Part shown: positions 1 to 7,109 of the stretch, piece by piece
Layout of the letters: each line of letters opens with the position of its first letter
Numbering within the stretch: the first letter of the stretch is position 1
DNA from: Actinomycetes bacterium
GTDB lineage: Bacteria > Actinomycetota > Acidimicrobiia > Acidimicrobiales > RAAP-2
Direction: 5' to 3'
Length of the DNA stretch: 10,260 bases
NCBI GenBank assembly: GCA_021799915.1
Contig: JAJYZN010000096.1
Coordinates: forward strand, 1-10,260
Translations under genes and position numbers: made by a program
The notes under the pieces: model-generated
Told to the model about the DNA's origin: nothing
The model's input: only the letters and a program-made list of their open reading frames with translations
The model's database searches: none

Positions 1-1142
<1,142 letters not shown>

Positions 1143-1150
1143 TCAGTTGG

Positions 1151-1190
1151 CCCCGGCAGGGGGTTCGGTCTCCCACCTACGATACCGGGG
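1151..1190 (-). other. Possible hairpin in groEL leader
   Basis: Between the CIRCE element and the groEL start, the minus strand carries CCCCGG (1190-1185) and its exact complement CCGGGG (1156-1151), separated by 28 bases that could fold further. The helix would sit in the 5' untranslated region, ending about 13 bases before the GGAGG ribosome site. A role in message stability or temperature sensing is conceivable, but GC-rich DNA forms such helices by chance. Confidence 0.25.
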
Positions 1191-1193
1191 TCG

Positions 1194-1220
1194 TTAGCAC
1201 TCTCATTCACTGAGTGCTAA
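1194..1220 (-). promoter_or_regulatory. CIRCE operator (HrcA binding site)
   Basis: TTAGCACTC (1194-1202), nine spacer bases, then GAGTGCTAA (1212-1220). This is a perfect match to the CIRCE inverted repeat. CIRCE is bound by the repressor HrcA, which releases it on heat shock. It lies 70 bases upstream of groEL on the minus strand and would overlap the promoter or the first transcribed bases. I could not assign a convincing -35/-10 pair beside it. Nothing on the plus strand is positioned to use it. Confidence 0.96.
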
Positions 1221-1240
1221 TAGCAAACCACGCCAGCGGC

Positions 1241-1261
1241 CCCGGTGCAACTGCACCCGGG
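1241..1261 (-). terminator. Possible terminator hairpin after the sulfur-carrier gene
   Basis: Eight bases past the stop of the sulfur-carrier gene, the minus-strand transcript can form a stem of GGTGC against GCACC with a four-base loop. The stem is extended by three C-G pairs across one bulged base. There is no T-run, so it is not a classical intrinsic terminator, but GC-rich hairpins in this position often mark transcript ends in actinobacteria. It would insulate the sulfur operon from groEL. Confidence 0.3.
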
Positions 1262-1269
1262 CAAGAAGT

Positions 1270-1545
1270 TCAGCCCCCCGCCACCGCCGGCACGATCGAG
1301 ACGGTCTGCCCGTCTGCCACCGGGGTGGCCAGCCCCTCGAGGAAACGCACGTCCTCGTCGGCCAAGAACACGTTGACGAAACGCCGGAGCCCGCCGTCGT
1401 CATCAAAGAGCCGTGGGGCGAAACCAGGGTGGGCGTCCTCCAGGGCGATCAAGACCTCCTTCACGGTGGCGCCTTGGACCTTCACCTCCCCTGCCCCTCC
1501 CGTGAGCGTGCGCAACTGGGTCGGGATCCTCACGGACACGGTCAT
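1270..1545 (-). CDS. MoaD/ThiS-family sulfur-carrier protein, CysO-like
   Basis: A 91-residue ubiquitin-fold protein ending in PAVAGG. In this family the terminal Gly-Gly is adenylated by an E1-like enzyme and converted to a thiocarboxylate that donates sulfur. The sequence resembles mycobacterial CysO as I remember it: TVSVRIPT at the N-terminus, RFVNVFLADEDVRF at about 55-68, GLAT at 71-74, and the same last six residues. Its length (91 versus about 93) also fits. The ATG is preceded by AAGGAG (1559-1554) eight bases away. It follows the threonine-synthase-like gene by 91 bases and probably shares its riboswitch-controlled transcript. In mycobacteria CysO works with the PLP enzyme CysM and the peptidase Mec. 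Here the PLP partner is ThrC-like, and no CysM or Mec is in the window. It could instead serve molybdopterin or thiamin synthesis, but no moa or thi genes are nearby. Confidence 0.9.
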   Translation of the reverse strand: MTVSVRIPTQLRTLTGGAGEVKVQGATVKEVLIALEDAHPGFAPRLFDDDGGLRRFVNVFLADEDVRFLEGLATPVADGQTVSIVPAVAGG

Positions 1546-1636
1546 TGGAGCGGCTCCTTGGTCTCGTTGGTCTCGATGGTTCGGTGGACAGGGTACGGGG
1601 CTGTGCTCGGCGCGGTGCACGGGAGCGGGACGGCGG

Positions 1637-2917
1637 TCACGACGGCGCTCGCTCCCCGACCGAGGAGCCTGCGGCCACCAGATCGTCTGTGGCCGAGACC
1701 ACGGACTCGAATGCGTCCAGCGTGGCGGGAATGGTCGCAGTCGGCCCAATCCCTGGCACCAGCGCCTCCACCGTCTTGAGACCGTGACCGGTGACCAGGG
1801 CCACTACCCGCTCGTCCCGGCCGACCACCCCCGAGGCCGCCAGCTTGGCCAAGCTGGCAATCGTCACGCCGCCGGCCGTCTCGGCGAATATCCCTTCGGT
1901 GCGCGCGAGGAGGCGGATGCCTTCCAAGATCTCTTCGTCGCTCACCGAAGCGCACCCACCCCCCGACTCCCTGATCGCAGACAGCGCGTACCACCCATCG
2001 GCAGGGTTGCCGATCGCCAGCGACTTGGCGATCGTCGACGGCTTGACCGGTCGGATCGCATCCCAGCCCTCGGCGAACGCCGTCGCCACCGGCGCGCACC
2101 CGGCCGCCTGTGCTCCCGAGACCCGTACCCGTGATGTGCGGTCCAGCAAGCCGACCTCTCCGAGCTCAAGGAAGCCTTTGGCCACTTTGGTGAGCTGGCT
2201 CCCCGACGCCACGGGCACCACGACGTGGTCGGGCGCCTGCCAGCCGAGCTGTTCGGCGATCTCGAAGGCGAGGGTCTTCGATCCTTCCGCGTAGTAGGTG
2301 CGGATGTTCACGTTCACGAAAGCCCAGCTGGGATGCTCACTGGTCAACTCGGCACAGAGCCGGTTCACGTCGTCGTAGGTGCCCTCCACCGCCACCACCG
2401 TCCCGCCGTACACGGCGGTCATGGTGATCTTCGCCACTTCGAGGTCCTGGGGAATCAGGACGACCGACGCCATGCCCGCCCGCGCCGAATGGGCAGCGAC
2501 AGAATTCGCCAGATTGCCGGTCGAGGCGCATGCTGCGACCTTGAAACCGAGCTGGCGGGCCTTCGTGAGAGCCACCGACACGACGCGGTCCTTGAACGAC
2601 CCGGTGGGATTGGCCGTGTCGTCCTTGATCCACAGCTCCCCAAGGCCCAGTTCTGCCGCCAGCCGGTCCGCCCGGACCAGCGGGGTGAAGCCAGCTCCAA
2701 GGTCGACCGGGGCATCCTCGCCCACCGGTAAGAGGTCCCGGTAGCGCCAGATCGACCGCGGGCCTTCGGCGATCCGTTCGCGGCTGACGGTGGCGGCGAT
2801 GGCTTCGTAGTCGTAACAGACCTCGAGCGGACCAAAGCAGAAGTCGCACACATGGAGCGCCTCTACTGGGAAGCACCGCCCGCACTCTCGACAGCGCAGC
2901 CCGGTGACGTGATCCAT
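1637..2917 (-). CDS. thrC: Threonine synthase-like PLP enzyme with N-terminal zinc ribbon
   Basis: A 426-residue fold-type II PLP enzyme. Threonine synthase converts O-phosphohomoserine to threonine and phosphate. Residues 9-27 form a zinc ribbon (Cys9, Cys12, Cys24, Cys27). NPTGSFKDR at 103-111 holds the predicted PLP lysine, Lys109. STGNLANS follows as the phosphate/substrate loop, and the C-terminal part contains TAGGVTIASLAK. The ATG at 2917 is preceded by GGAGG at 2928-2924. An in-frame ATG five codons earlier would lie inside the riboswitch and overlap that ribosome site, so I rejected it. No hom or thrB lies nearby. Instead the gene is behind a SAM riboswitch and followed by a CysO-like sulfur carrier. 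Family membership is firm. Whether it makes threonine or, as context suggests, homocysteine from O-phosphohomoserine cannot be told from the sequence. Confidence 0.92.
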   Translation of the reverse strand: MDHVTGLRCRECGRCFPVEALHVCDFCFGPLEVCYDYEAIAATVSRERIAEGPRSIWRYRDLLPVGEDAPVDLGAGFTPLVRADRLAAELGLGELWIKDDTANPTGSFKDRVVSVALTKARQLGFKVAACASTGNLANSVAAHSARAGMASVVLIPQDLEVAKITMTAVYGGTVVAVEGTYDDVNRLCAELTSEHPSWAFVNVNIRTYYAEGSKTLAFEIAEQLGWQAPDHVVVPVASGSQLTKVAKGFLELGEVGLLDRTSRVRVSGAQAAGCAPVATAFAEGWDAIRPVKPSTIAKSLAIGNPADGWYALSAIRESGGGCASVSDEEILEGIRLLARTEGIFAETAGGVTIASLAKLAASGVVGRDERVVALVTGHGLKTVEALVPGIGPTATIPATLDAFESVVSATDDLVAAGSSVGERAPS

Positions 2918-2923
2918 TGCAGT

Positions 2924-2928
2924 CCTCC
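2924..2928 (-). promoter_or_regulatory. Ribosome binding site abutting the riboswitch P1 helix
   Basis: GGAGG on the minus strand, six bases before the ATG at 2917. Its first base directly follows the 3' strand of riboswitch helix P1 (GATGA, 2933-2929). A formed P1 would stack against or crowd this site, which suggests that SAM controls translation initiation. There is no room for a separate terminator between the aptamer and the start codon. Confidence 0.75.
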
Positions 2929-3044
2929 TCATCGATCGGGCATTGGCACCTGTTGGCGACTGCCCGGTCCGCTCGAACGAACGCTGGGAATCGTCAGTGG
3001 TTGCCGCGGCGTCACAGGGCCCGTCCCTCAACCGCTCTGGATGA
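2929..3044 (-). ncRNA. SAM riboswitch (SAM-I clan, compact form without P4)
   Basis: Read on the minus strand, the thrC leader has the S-box core in order: AGAG (3038-3035), GAGGGA (3029-3024), GGCCC (3021-3017), TGA (3014-3012), GGCAACC (3005-2999) and AGGTGCCAAT (2951-2942). Helices fit. P1 is TCATC (3044-3040) with GATGA (2933-2929). P2 is GCGG (3035-3032) with CCGC (3009-3006), then GGG (3027-3025) with CCC (3019-3017) across a kink-turn-like internal loop. P3 closes with GGCAACC against GGTGC, then ACTG (2998-2995) with CAGT (2962-2959), and is capped by a hairpin at 2983-2970. The loop bases CGGG (3023-3020) can pair with CCCG (2940-2937), the pseudoknot expected of this clan. No P4 hairpin lies between the pseudoknot strand and P1, unlike standard SAM-I, so SAM-IV or the SAM-I/IV variant class fits better. 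These aptamers bind S-adenosylmethionine and usually switch genes off. Confidence 0.87.
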
Positions 3045-3051
3045 TCCCTCT

Positions 3052-3080
3052 ATGGTGGCCGACGACGCGTCCGGTGTCAA
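3052..3080 (-). promoter_or_regulatory. Likely promoter of the riboswitch-thrC-sulfur carrier operon
   Basis: A perfect -35 hexamer TTGACA (3080-3075), a 17-base spacer, and CACCAT (3057-3052) as the -10, which keeps the conserved A at position 2 and T at position 6. Transcription would start near 3045-3046, immediately before the first base of riboswitch helix P1. That agreement is the best support for the call. The -10 is weak by itself. Confidence 0.6.
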
Positions 3081-3162
3081 TGCCATGCTGCGATTCTCTG
3101 GGAGCATTCCGCACAGCCTTCGGGGCCGCGAGACTGAGGCCGGTGCCGCCGGGAAAAGCGGA

Positions 3163-3180
3163 TCTGCCGGGCCGGGCAGA
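3163..3180 (+). other. Small perfect inverted repeat upstream of gpgS
   Basis: TCTGCC (3163-3168) and GGCAGA (3175-3180) form a six-pair stem with a six-base loop, ending 19 bases before the gpgS start. It could be a leader hairpin or a dimeric-protein operator in the 282-base divergent region between thrC and gpgS. The rest of that region holds the riboswitch and its promoter (2929-3080); from 3081 to 3162 I see nothing interpretable. No clear gpgS promoter was found. Confidence 0.25.
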
Positions 3181-3199
3181 AATCGGCCAAGATCGGCGG

Positions 3200-4015
3200 A
3201 TGGATCGTGGCCCCAGGACGTACCACCGCTCGGCGTTCACCACCGACCGGCTCGTACCGGCAAAGGCTGGGCTGAAGGTGACTGTCTGCATCCCGGCACG
3301 AGATGAAGAGCGCACGGTCGGCGCGGTCGTGCGGGCCGTCGTGGAGCCACACGTCGCCGCAGCCGGCGGGTCGGGCTTGGTGGACGACGTGCTGGTGGTC
3401 GACGATGGATCGACCGACGGCACGGCCGACGTAGCGCGCGCTGCAGGAGCCCGGGTGATCTCGGTCGATCGGGGAGACGGCGGCGGCAAAGGTCAGGCCA
3501 TGCGAGCCGGAGTGGACTCTTCGGACGGAGACCTGCTCGTGTTCCTCGATGCCGACGTGGAGAACACGACCCCGGAATTCGTGAGCGGCCTCCTCGGCCC
3601 GCTGTTGACCGAACCAGGTGTCTCCCTGGTGAAGGGGTTCTACGAGCGGCCCGTGGGTGACGACCCTGCCGGAGGAGGGCGTGTGACCGAACTGCTGGCC
3701 CGCCCACTCCTCGAAGTGCTGTTCCCCGATCTGCTCCCCGTGCGCCAACCCCTCGCGGGCGAGTCGGCAGCGCCCCGGAGGGTTCTTGAGCGGCTGGAAC
3801 TTGCCGAGGGGTACGGGGTGGAGCTGGGGCTGCTGCTGGACGTCGCCTCGCGCTACGGCACCGGATCGGTGACCCAGGTGGACCTCGGAGTCCGCGTCCA
3901 TCGGAATCGCCCCCTCAGCGAGCTGCGACCCCAGGCCGTCGACGTGCTCCGGGCAGCACTCGCCCGAGCGGGCCGACCGAACGATCTTGGCTTCCTTCCT
4001 CCTGGAGACCGCTAG
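3200..4015 (+). CDS. gpgS: Glucosyl-3-phosphoglycerate synthase
   Basis: A 271-residue GT-A fold glycosyltransferase (family GT81) that transfers glucose from a nucleotide sugar, usually UDP-glucose, to 3-phosphoglycerate. The product is the precursor of glucosylglycerate and, in mycobacteria, of methylglucose lipopolysaccharides. Visible landmarks: TVCIPARDEE at about 28-37, VVDDGSTDG at 66-74, GKGQAMRAG at 96-104, the metal-binding DAD at 117-119, VKGFYERP, GGRVTELLARPLL in the acceptor loop, GEGYGVE-like AEGYGVELGLL, and GVRVHRNRP with His234. The order matches the mycobacterial enzyme. The ATG at 3200 gives the expected short lead-in ending THxxxF-like (TYHRSAF), but its ribosome site is weak. 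otsA follows ten bases after the stop, so the two are cotranscribed. The usual partner phosphatase GpgP is not in the window. Confidence 0.93.
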   Translation: MDRGPRTYHRSAFTTDRLVPAKAGLKVTVCIPARDEERTVGAVVRAVVEPHVAAAGGSGLVDDVLVVDDGSTDGTADVARAAGARVISVDRGDGGGKGQAMRAGVDSSDGDLLVFLDADVENTTPEFVSGLLGPLLTEPGVSLVKGFYERPVGDDPAGGGRVTELLARPLLEVLFPDLLPVRQPLAGESAAPRRVLERLELAEGYGVELGLLLDVASRYGTGSVTQVDLGVRVHRNRPLSELRPQAVDVLRAALARAGRPNDLGFLPPGDR

Positions 4016-4025
4016 GGTTCCTGGG

Positions 4026-5429
4026 ATGCCCGAGGTGGTCGTCGTCTCCAACCGGGGGCCCCGCTCCTTCCAGCTCGACTCCTCAAGCCGGCCGGTGCCA
4101 GCCGATGCCGCTGGCGGCGTCGCCGGGACCCTTCGCAGCCTCCTCGCCGGTACCGACACCACCTGGATCGCCGCCGCAATGACCCCGGCCGACCAGATGG
4201 CTTCCGCCGCAGGGCTGATGTCCGGCGACGGGATTCGGGTGGTCGCCGTCGAGCCCGACGTCGAGCTCTACCGAATGGCCTACGACCTCATCGCGAACGC
4301 GACCTTGTGGTACTGCCACCACCACCTCTTCGACCTGCCTCGCCGGCCAGTGCTGGATCGGCGCTGGCACGAGGCATGGGAGGCCTATCGAGCCCTCAAT
4401 GTGCTCTTCGCAGAGGCCGTCGTCCACGCTGCTCCCCCCGGGGCGGTGGTGCTGGTCCAGGACTACCACCTCGCGCTCATCGGCAGCATCCTGGCCAAAT
4501 CCCGTCCCGACTTGCGCACGGTGCACTTCAGCCACACGCCGTTTGCCGGCCCCGATGCGCTTCGGAGCCTGCCGGCGGCCGCGGCTGGTGAGCTCCTTTC
4601 GGGCATGGCCGGTTTCGGCGCGTGCGGATTTCACACCCGGCGTTGGGAACACGCGTTCAGGTCCGACTACGCAGATGGAGTCGCCGACACCGGCTCCGAT
4701 CCGCTGAGCCCGCCACGGACCTTCGTCGCGCCGCTCGGGCCCGATTCGAAGGGTCTCTCTCGAGAGATGGGGTCGCCTAAGACCGTGAGTGCCCAACACG
4801 AACTCGACAACTGGGTCGGGGACCGCAAGCTGATCGTGAGAGTCGACCGGGTTGAGCTGTCGAAGAACCTTCTCCGTGGGTTCTGGGCTTACGCCGAGCT
4901 GCTGGAGACCCGGCCAGCCTGGCGACAGCGGGTCGTCATGATGGCGCTCACGTACCCGTCCCGGCAGAACTTGCAGGACTACCTGGCCTATCGCTCGGAG
5001 GTGGAGCATACGGTCGCCCGCATCAACGAGCAGTGGGGCACCGCGGAGTGGACGCCAATCGAGCTCGAGGTCGCCGACGACCGGAGCAAGTCGCTCGCTG
5101 CGCTGCGACGTTACGATGCACTACTGGTGAACCCGGTCCGTGATGGGATGAACCTCGTCGCGAAAGAAGGTGCGCTAGTCAACTCCGTCGGAGGCGCGGT
5201 GATCCTCTCGCGCGAAGCCGGTGCCTGGGAGGAACTGCGCCCGGCGGCGATCGGGGTCAACCCTTTCGATGTCTCGGACACCGCGGCGAGCATGGACCTG
5301 GCCCTCAATATGCCCGAGCGCGAGCGCTCCGAGCGGGCGCTCAAACTTCGCGAGATCGTCGCGCAGCGTACCGCTGCGGACTGGTTGGCCGACCAGCTCC
5401 AGGCCGCTGGCTGTGCCGGAACGGAATGA
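4026..5429 (+). CDS. otsA: Trehalose-6-phosphate synthase (GT20)
   Basis: A 467-residue retaining glycosyltransferase that joins nucleotide-sugar glucose to glucose 6-phosphate, giving trehalose 6-phosphate in the cytosol. Against E. coli OtsA the key residues are kept: SNR with Arg10, the GG of AAGGVAG at 30-31, Tyr86 and Trp95 of the acceptor pocket, VQDYHL with Asp146, HTPF with His170, Arg275 and Lys280 in the DRVELSKN segment, PSR in the acceptor-phosphate loop, and RDGMNLVAKE at 372-381. Variations such as SNRGP for SNR-IAP, LWY for LWP, and SKN for SKG are, from memory, typical of an actinobacterial subgroup. It begins ten bases after gpgS and converges with otsB, with only five bases between the two stop codons. 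Retention of the glucose-6-phosphate contacts favours trehalose 6-phosphate over glucosylglycerol phosphate as product. Confidence 0.92.
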   Translation: MPEVVVVSNRGPRSFQLDSSSRPVPADAAGGVAGTLRSLLAGTDTTWIAAAMTPADQMASAAGLMSGDGIRVVAVEPDVELYRMAYDLIANATLWYCHHHLFDLPRRPVLDRRWHEAWEAYRALNVLFAEAVVHAAPPGAVVLVQDYHLALIGSILAKSRPDLRTVHFSHTPFAGPDALRSLPAAAAGELLSGMAGFGACGFHTRRWEHAFRSDYADGVADTGSDPLSPPRTFVAPLGPDSKGLSREMGSPKTVSAQHELDNWVGDRKLIVRVDRVELSKNLLRGFWAYAELLETRPAWRQRVVMMALTYPSRQNLQDYLAYRSEVEHTVARINEQWGTAEWTPIELEVADDRSKSLAALRRYDALLVNPVRDGMNLVAKEGALVNSVGGAVILSREAGAWEELRPAAIGVNPFDVSDTAASMDLALNMPERERSERALKLREIVAQRTAADWLADQLQAAGCAGTE

Positions 5430-5434
5430 CGCGG

Positions 5435-6223
5435 TCAGTCGAAAGCGGATGTGATCGCTTCGGCAAGCCTCTGGAGGAGCCGGATCGCAGCGGGCGCGCC
5501 TTCCACGACAAGGTCCGCCATGGCCGCCACCTCCGCTGGGCTCTCCTGGTCGACCACCGCGACACGGGCCACTGACGCCCCATTTGCTGCCATCTCTCCG
5601 AGGACGCGGAACGCCGGAAGATCACCCAGGTCATCCCCGAAGCACGCGAGACGGGTATATCCGGCTCCCATCGTGCGCACCACGCTTCCTTTGTCGACAT
5701 CCACCGGTGGACGGAGCTCCATCGCCATGCGCCCCGGCTGGCCCACCAGCCCAGTGCGGCTCGTCTCACTCGCGCAGAATTCCGATACCCATGCCTGGGC
5801 GTCTGGGCGGGTCCGCCAGTGGAGGGTGACGGTCAACCCCTTCAGCTCGATGCCGACACGACGGGGTGCGTTGGCCTGCGCTCGCTCGGCAACTTCAGCG
5901 ACCACCGGACGCCAGGCCCTGGCCTCCTCGCTGACTCGAACCGTACCGCCAGGCTCGCACGTCTCCATCCCGTACAGGCCGACGACATGCACCCCGAGGG
6001 GTCGGTCGAGCGTCTGGAGCAGGAACCCGGCGGGTCGCCCTGACACCACCGCCACCAAGCCGAAATGGCTCGCCAGGCGGGCGAGGACCGCCGAAGCACC
6101 GGGGAGAGGACGTGCCTCGGAAGGGTCCTCCACGATCGCGGCCAACGTGCCGTCGAAATCGACGAACAGCGCGCTCTCCGACGGTCGGTCGCGCAGGGGG
6201 GCCAGCACGGGAGGGAGATCCAT
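5435..6223 (-). CDS. otsB: Trehalose-6-phosphate phosphatase (HAD superfamily)
   Basis: A 262-residue HAD phosphatase that removes phosphate from trehalose 6-phosphate. Motif I is DFDGT with nucleophile Asp22 and acid Asp24. Motif II is VVSGRP with Ser61. The cap-domain segment starts near GLYGME (82-87). Motif III is VDKGS with Lys178, and motif IV is GDDLGD at 196-201. This is the full OtsB pattern. I start it at the ATG at 6223, which has a modest GGTGG upstream; a GTG at 6232 would add three residues. The gene follows the LytR_C-domain gene by 12 bases and is probably cotranscribed with it. It converges on otsA, so synthase and phosphatase are neighbours but on opposite strands. Activity on glucosyl-3-phosphoglycerate is possible because no other phosphatase is near gpgS, but this is speculation. 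Confidence 0.92.
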   Translation of the reverse strand: MDLPPVLAPLRDRPSESALFVDFDGTLAAIVEDPSEARPLPGASAVLARLASHFGLVAVVSGRPAGFLLQTLDRPLGVHVVGLYGMETCEPGGTVRVSEEARAWRPVVAEVAERAQANAPRRVGIELKGLTVTLHWRTRPDAQAWVSEFCASETSRTGLVGQPGRMAMELRPPVDVDKGSVVRTMGAGYTRLACFGDDLGDLPAFRVLGEMAANGASVARVAVVDQESPAEVAAMADLVVEGAPAAIRLLQRLAEAITSAFD

Positions 6224-6235
6224 CGAAGCCACCGA

Positions 6236-7009
6236 TCAGCCGGCGGCCGGCGCTGTCGTGGCCGGCGCTGTCGTGGCCGGCGCTGTCGTGGTGGAGGTCG
6301 TGGCCGGCGCTGTCGTGGCCGGCGCTGTCGTGGTGGAGGTCGTGGCCGGCGCTGCCGTCGTCGGGGTCGTGGTCGCGGCCGGCGTCGCGACCTGGCTTGC
6401 AAGGCTCGGGCCCACAACGACGACCACGTCCGCGGCTGTGGCTCCCGTGATCCCTGGCGAGGCCGGTATCGGCTGGACCGATGTGGGTTTGAGCCCGAGT
6501 GCAGCCGCGACGCTCTGGGCTGCCTTTTGCTGCGCGGAGGCGTAGTACACGAGCGATACAGTGCCCTTGGGCGCTGTGGTCGGAGCCAGGGTGCTCCACC
6601 CGGCCGCCTTGAGCTTGGTGGTGAAAAAGGCCGCTGCGCCTGTGGTCGTGCTCCCGTTCGCAACGAGAACGTTCACACTCGATCTCGGAACGGTGGTCGG
6701 AGTGGTCGTCGCCCGAACGTGAACGTTCACCGTGGGCACGGTCGTCGCAGTCGTCCCATGCACTGCCGAACGGGAACGAGAGTTCGTGCCATCGGAGCGG
6801 ATGAGCACGACGCCCAGCACGATCACCACGACGACCAGCACCAGTGCCCGGCCCGCGGCGATACCTTCACGTCCGTCCAGATGCCCGCCAGCAGCCCGGG
6901 CACCAGCACCGCCACCAGACGGGGCACCAGCCCGGGCACCAGCACCGCTAGGAGGCCTGCCAGCAGCCCCGCCAGCAGCACGGGCTGGAGGATGCCTGGG
7001 TCCGTTCAC
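6236..7009 (-). CDS. Membrane-anchored LytR_C-domain protein
   Basis: A 257-residue protein with four parts: an Ala/Gly/Pro/Arg-rich cytosolic head (1-52), one hydrophobic segment at about 53-70 (ALVLVVVVIVLGVVLI), a linker, and a domain at about 111-202 with SSVNVLVANGS and AAAFFTTKLKAAGW. That pattern matches the LytR C-terminal domain (LytR_C family). The tail (203-257) is almost entirely Thr, Ala and Pro, encoded by tandem repeats. The LCP catalytic domain that attaches cell-wall polymers is missing, so it is a stand-alone LytR_C protein, predicted to be anchored with its domain outside. Such tails are typical of wall-spanning or glycosylated linkers. The start is the GTG at 7009, chosen because no later start precedes the membrane segment; its ribosome site is poor. 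otsB follows by 12 bases. Exact function is unknown. Confidence 0.8.
   Translation of the reverse strand: MNGPRHPPARAAGGAAGRPPSGAGARAGAPSGGGAGARAAGGHLDGREGIAAGRALVLVVVVIVLGVVLIRSDGTNSRSRSAVHGTTATTVPTVNVHVRATTTPTTVPRSSVNVLVANGSTTTGAAAFFTTKLKAAGWSTLAPTTAPKGTVSLVYYASAQQKAAQSVAAALGLKPTSVQPIPASPGITGATAADVVVVVGPSLASQVATPAATTTPTTAAPATTSTTTAPATTAPATTSTTTAPATTAPATTAPAAG
6246..6359 (-). repeat. In-frame 15/42-base tandem repeats coding a Thr-Ala-Pro tail
   Basis: The plus strand has five identical 15-base copies of GCCGGCGCTGTCGTG (starting 6246, 6261, 6276, 6303, 6318) and a diverged sixth at 6345. Two 12-base GTGGAGGTCGTG inserts fall at 6291 and 6333. Positions 6261-6302 and 6303-6344 are an exact 42-base duplication. 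All units are multiples of three. On the coding strand they read repeated TTAPA and TSTTTAPA. Identity at synonymous positions points to recent slippage. Confidence 0.93.
6893..6948 (-). repeat. 36-base-period repeat in the N-terminal head of the LytR_C gene
   Basis: A 20-base sequence (AGCCCGGGCACCAGCACCGC) occurs identically at 6893-6912 and 6929-6948. Shorter related pieces, such as CCCGCCAGCAGC, lie at 6884 and 6968. They encode the Gly/Ala/Arg-rich head. This stretch uses many T-ending codons, unlike the rest of the gene, which slightly weakens the case that the whole head is translated. Confidence 0.8.
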
Positions 7010-7109
7010 TGGTTCAGCCTGCCAATGACCGGCCCACGGCGCAAGGCCCGCCTTCCGCGAGGCACGATGGGCCTCGGCAACAAGTGCCTCATCCGATCGG
7101 AGGGCTCAC

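Noticed and set aside
1214..2134. 306-codon plus-strand open frame across the sulfur-carrier and thrC genes
   Set aside because: Antisense to two well-supported genes, low-complexity product, and it starts inside the CIRCE element.
2918..3031. Upstream extension of thrC
   Set aside because: The added residues would be translated from the SAM aptamer. The ATG at 2917 has its own ribosome site and begins the conserved zinc-ribbon region.
3077..4162. 361-codon minus-strand open frame opposite gpgS
   Set aside because: It lies antisense to a gene with clear GpgS motifs and has no recognisable motif of its own.
4083..5009. 308-codon minus-strand open frame opposite otsA
   Set aside because: Antisense shadow of a strongly supported GT20 enzyme.
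5427..5437. Inverted repeat TGACGCGGTCA between otsA and otsB as a terminator
   Set aside because: It is just the two TGA stop codons facing each other; four pairs with a three-base loop is too weak.
6246..6359. CRISPR-like array
   Set aside because: The units are 12-15 bases, contiguous, in frame and without unique spacers. They are coding tandem repeats.
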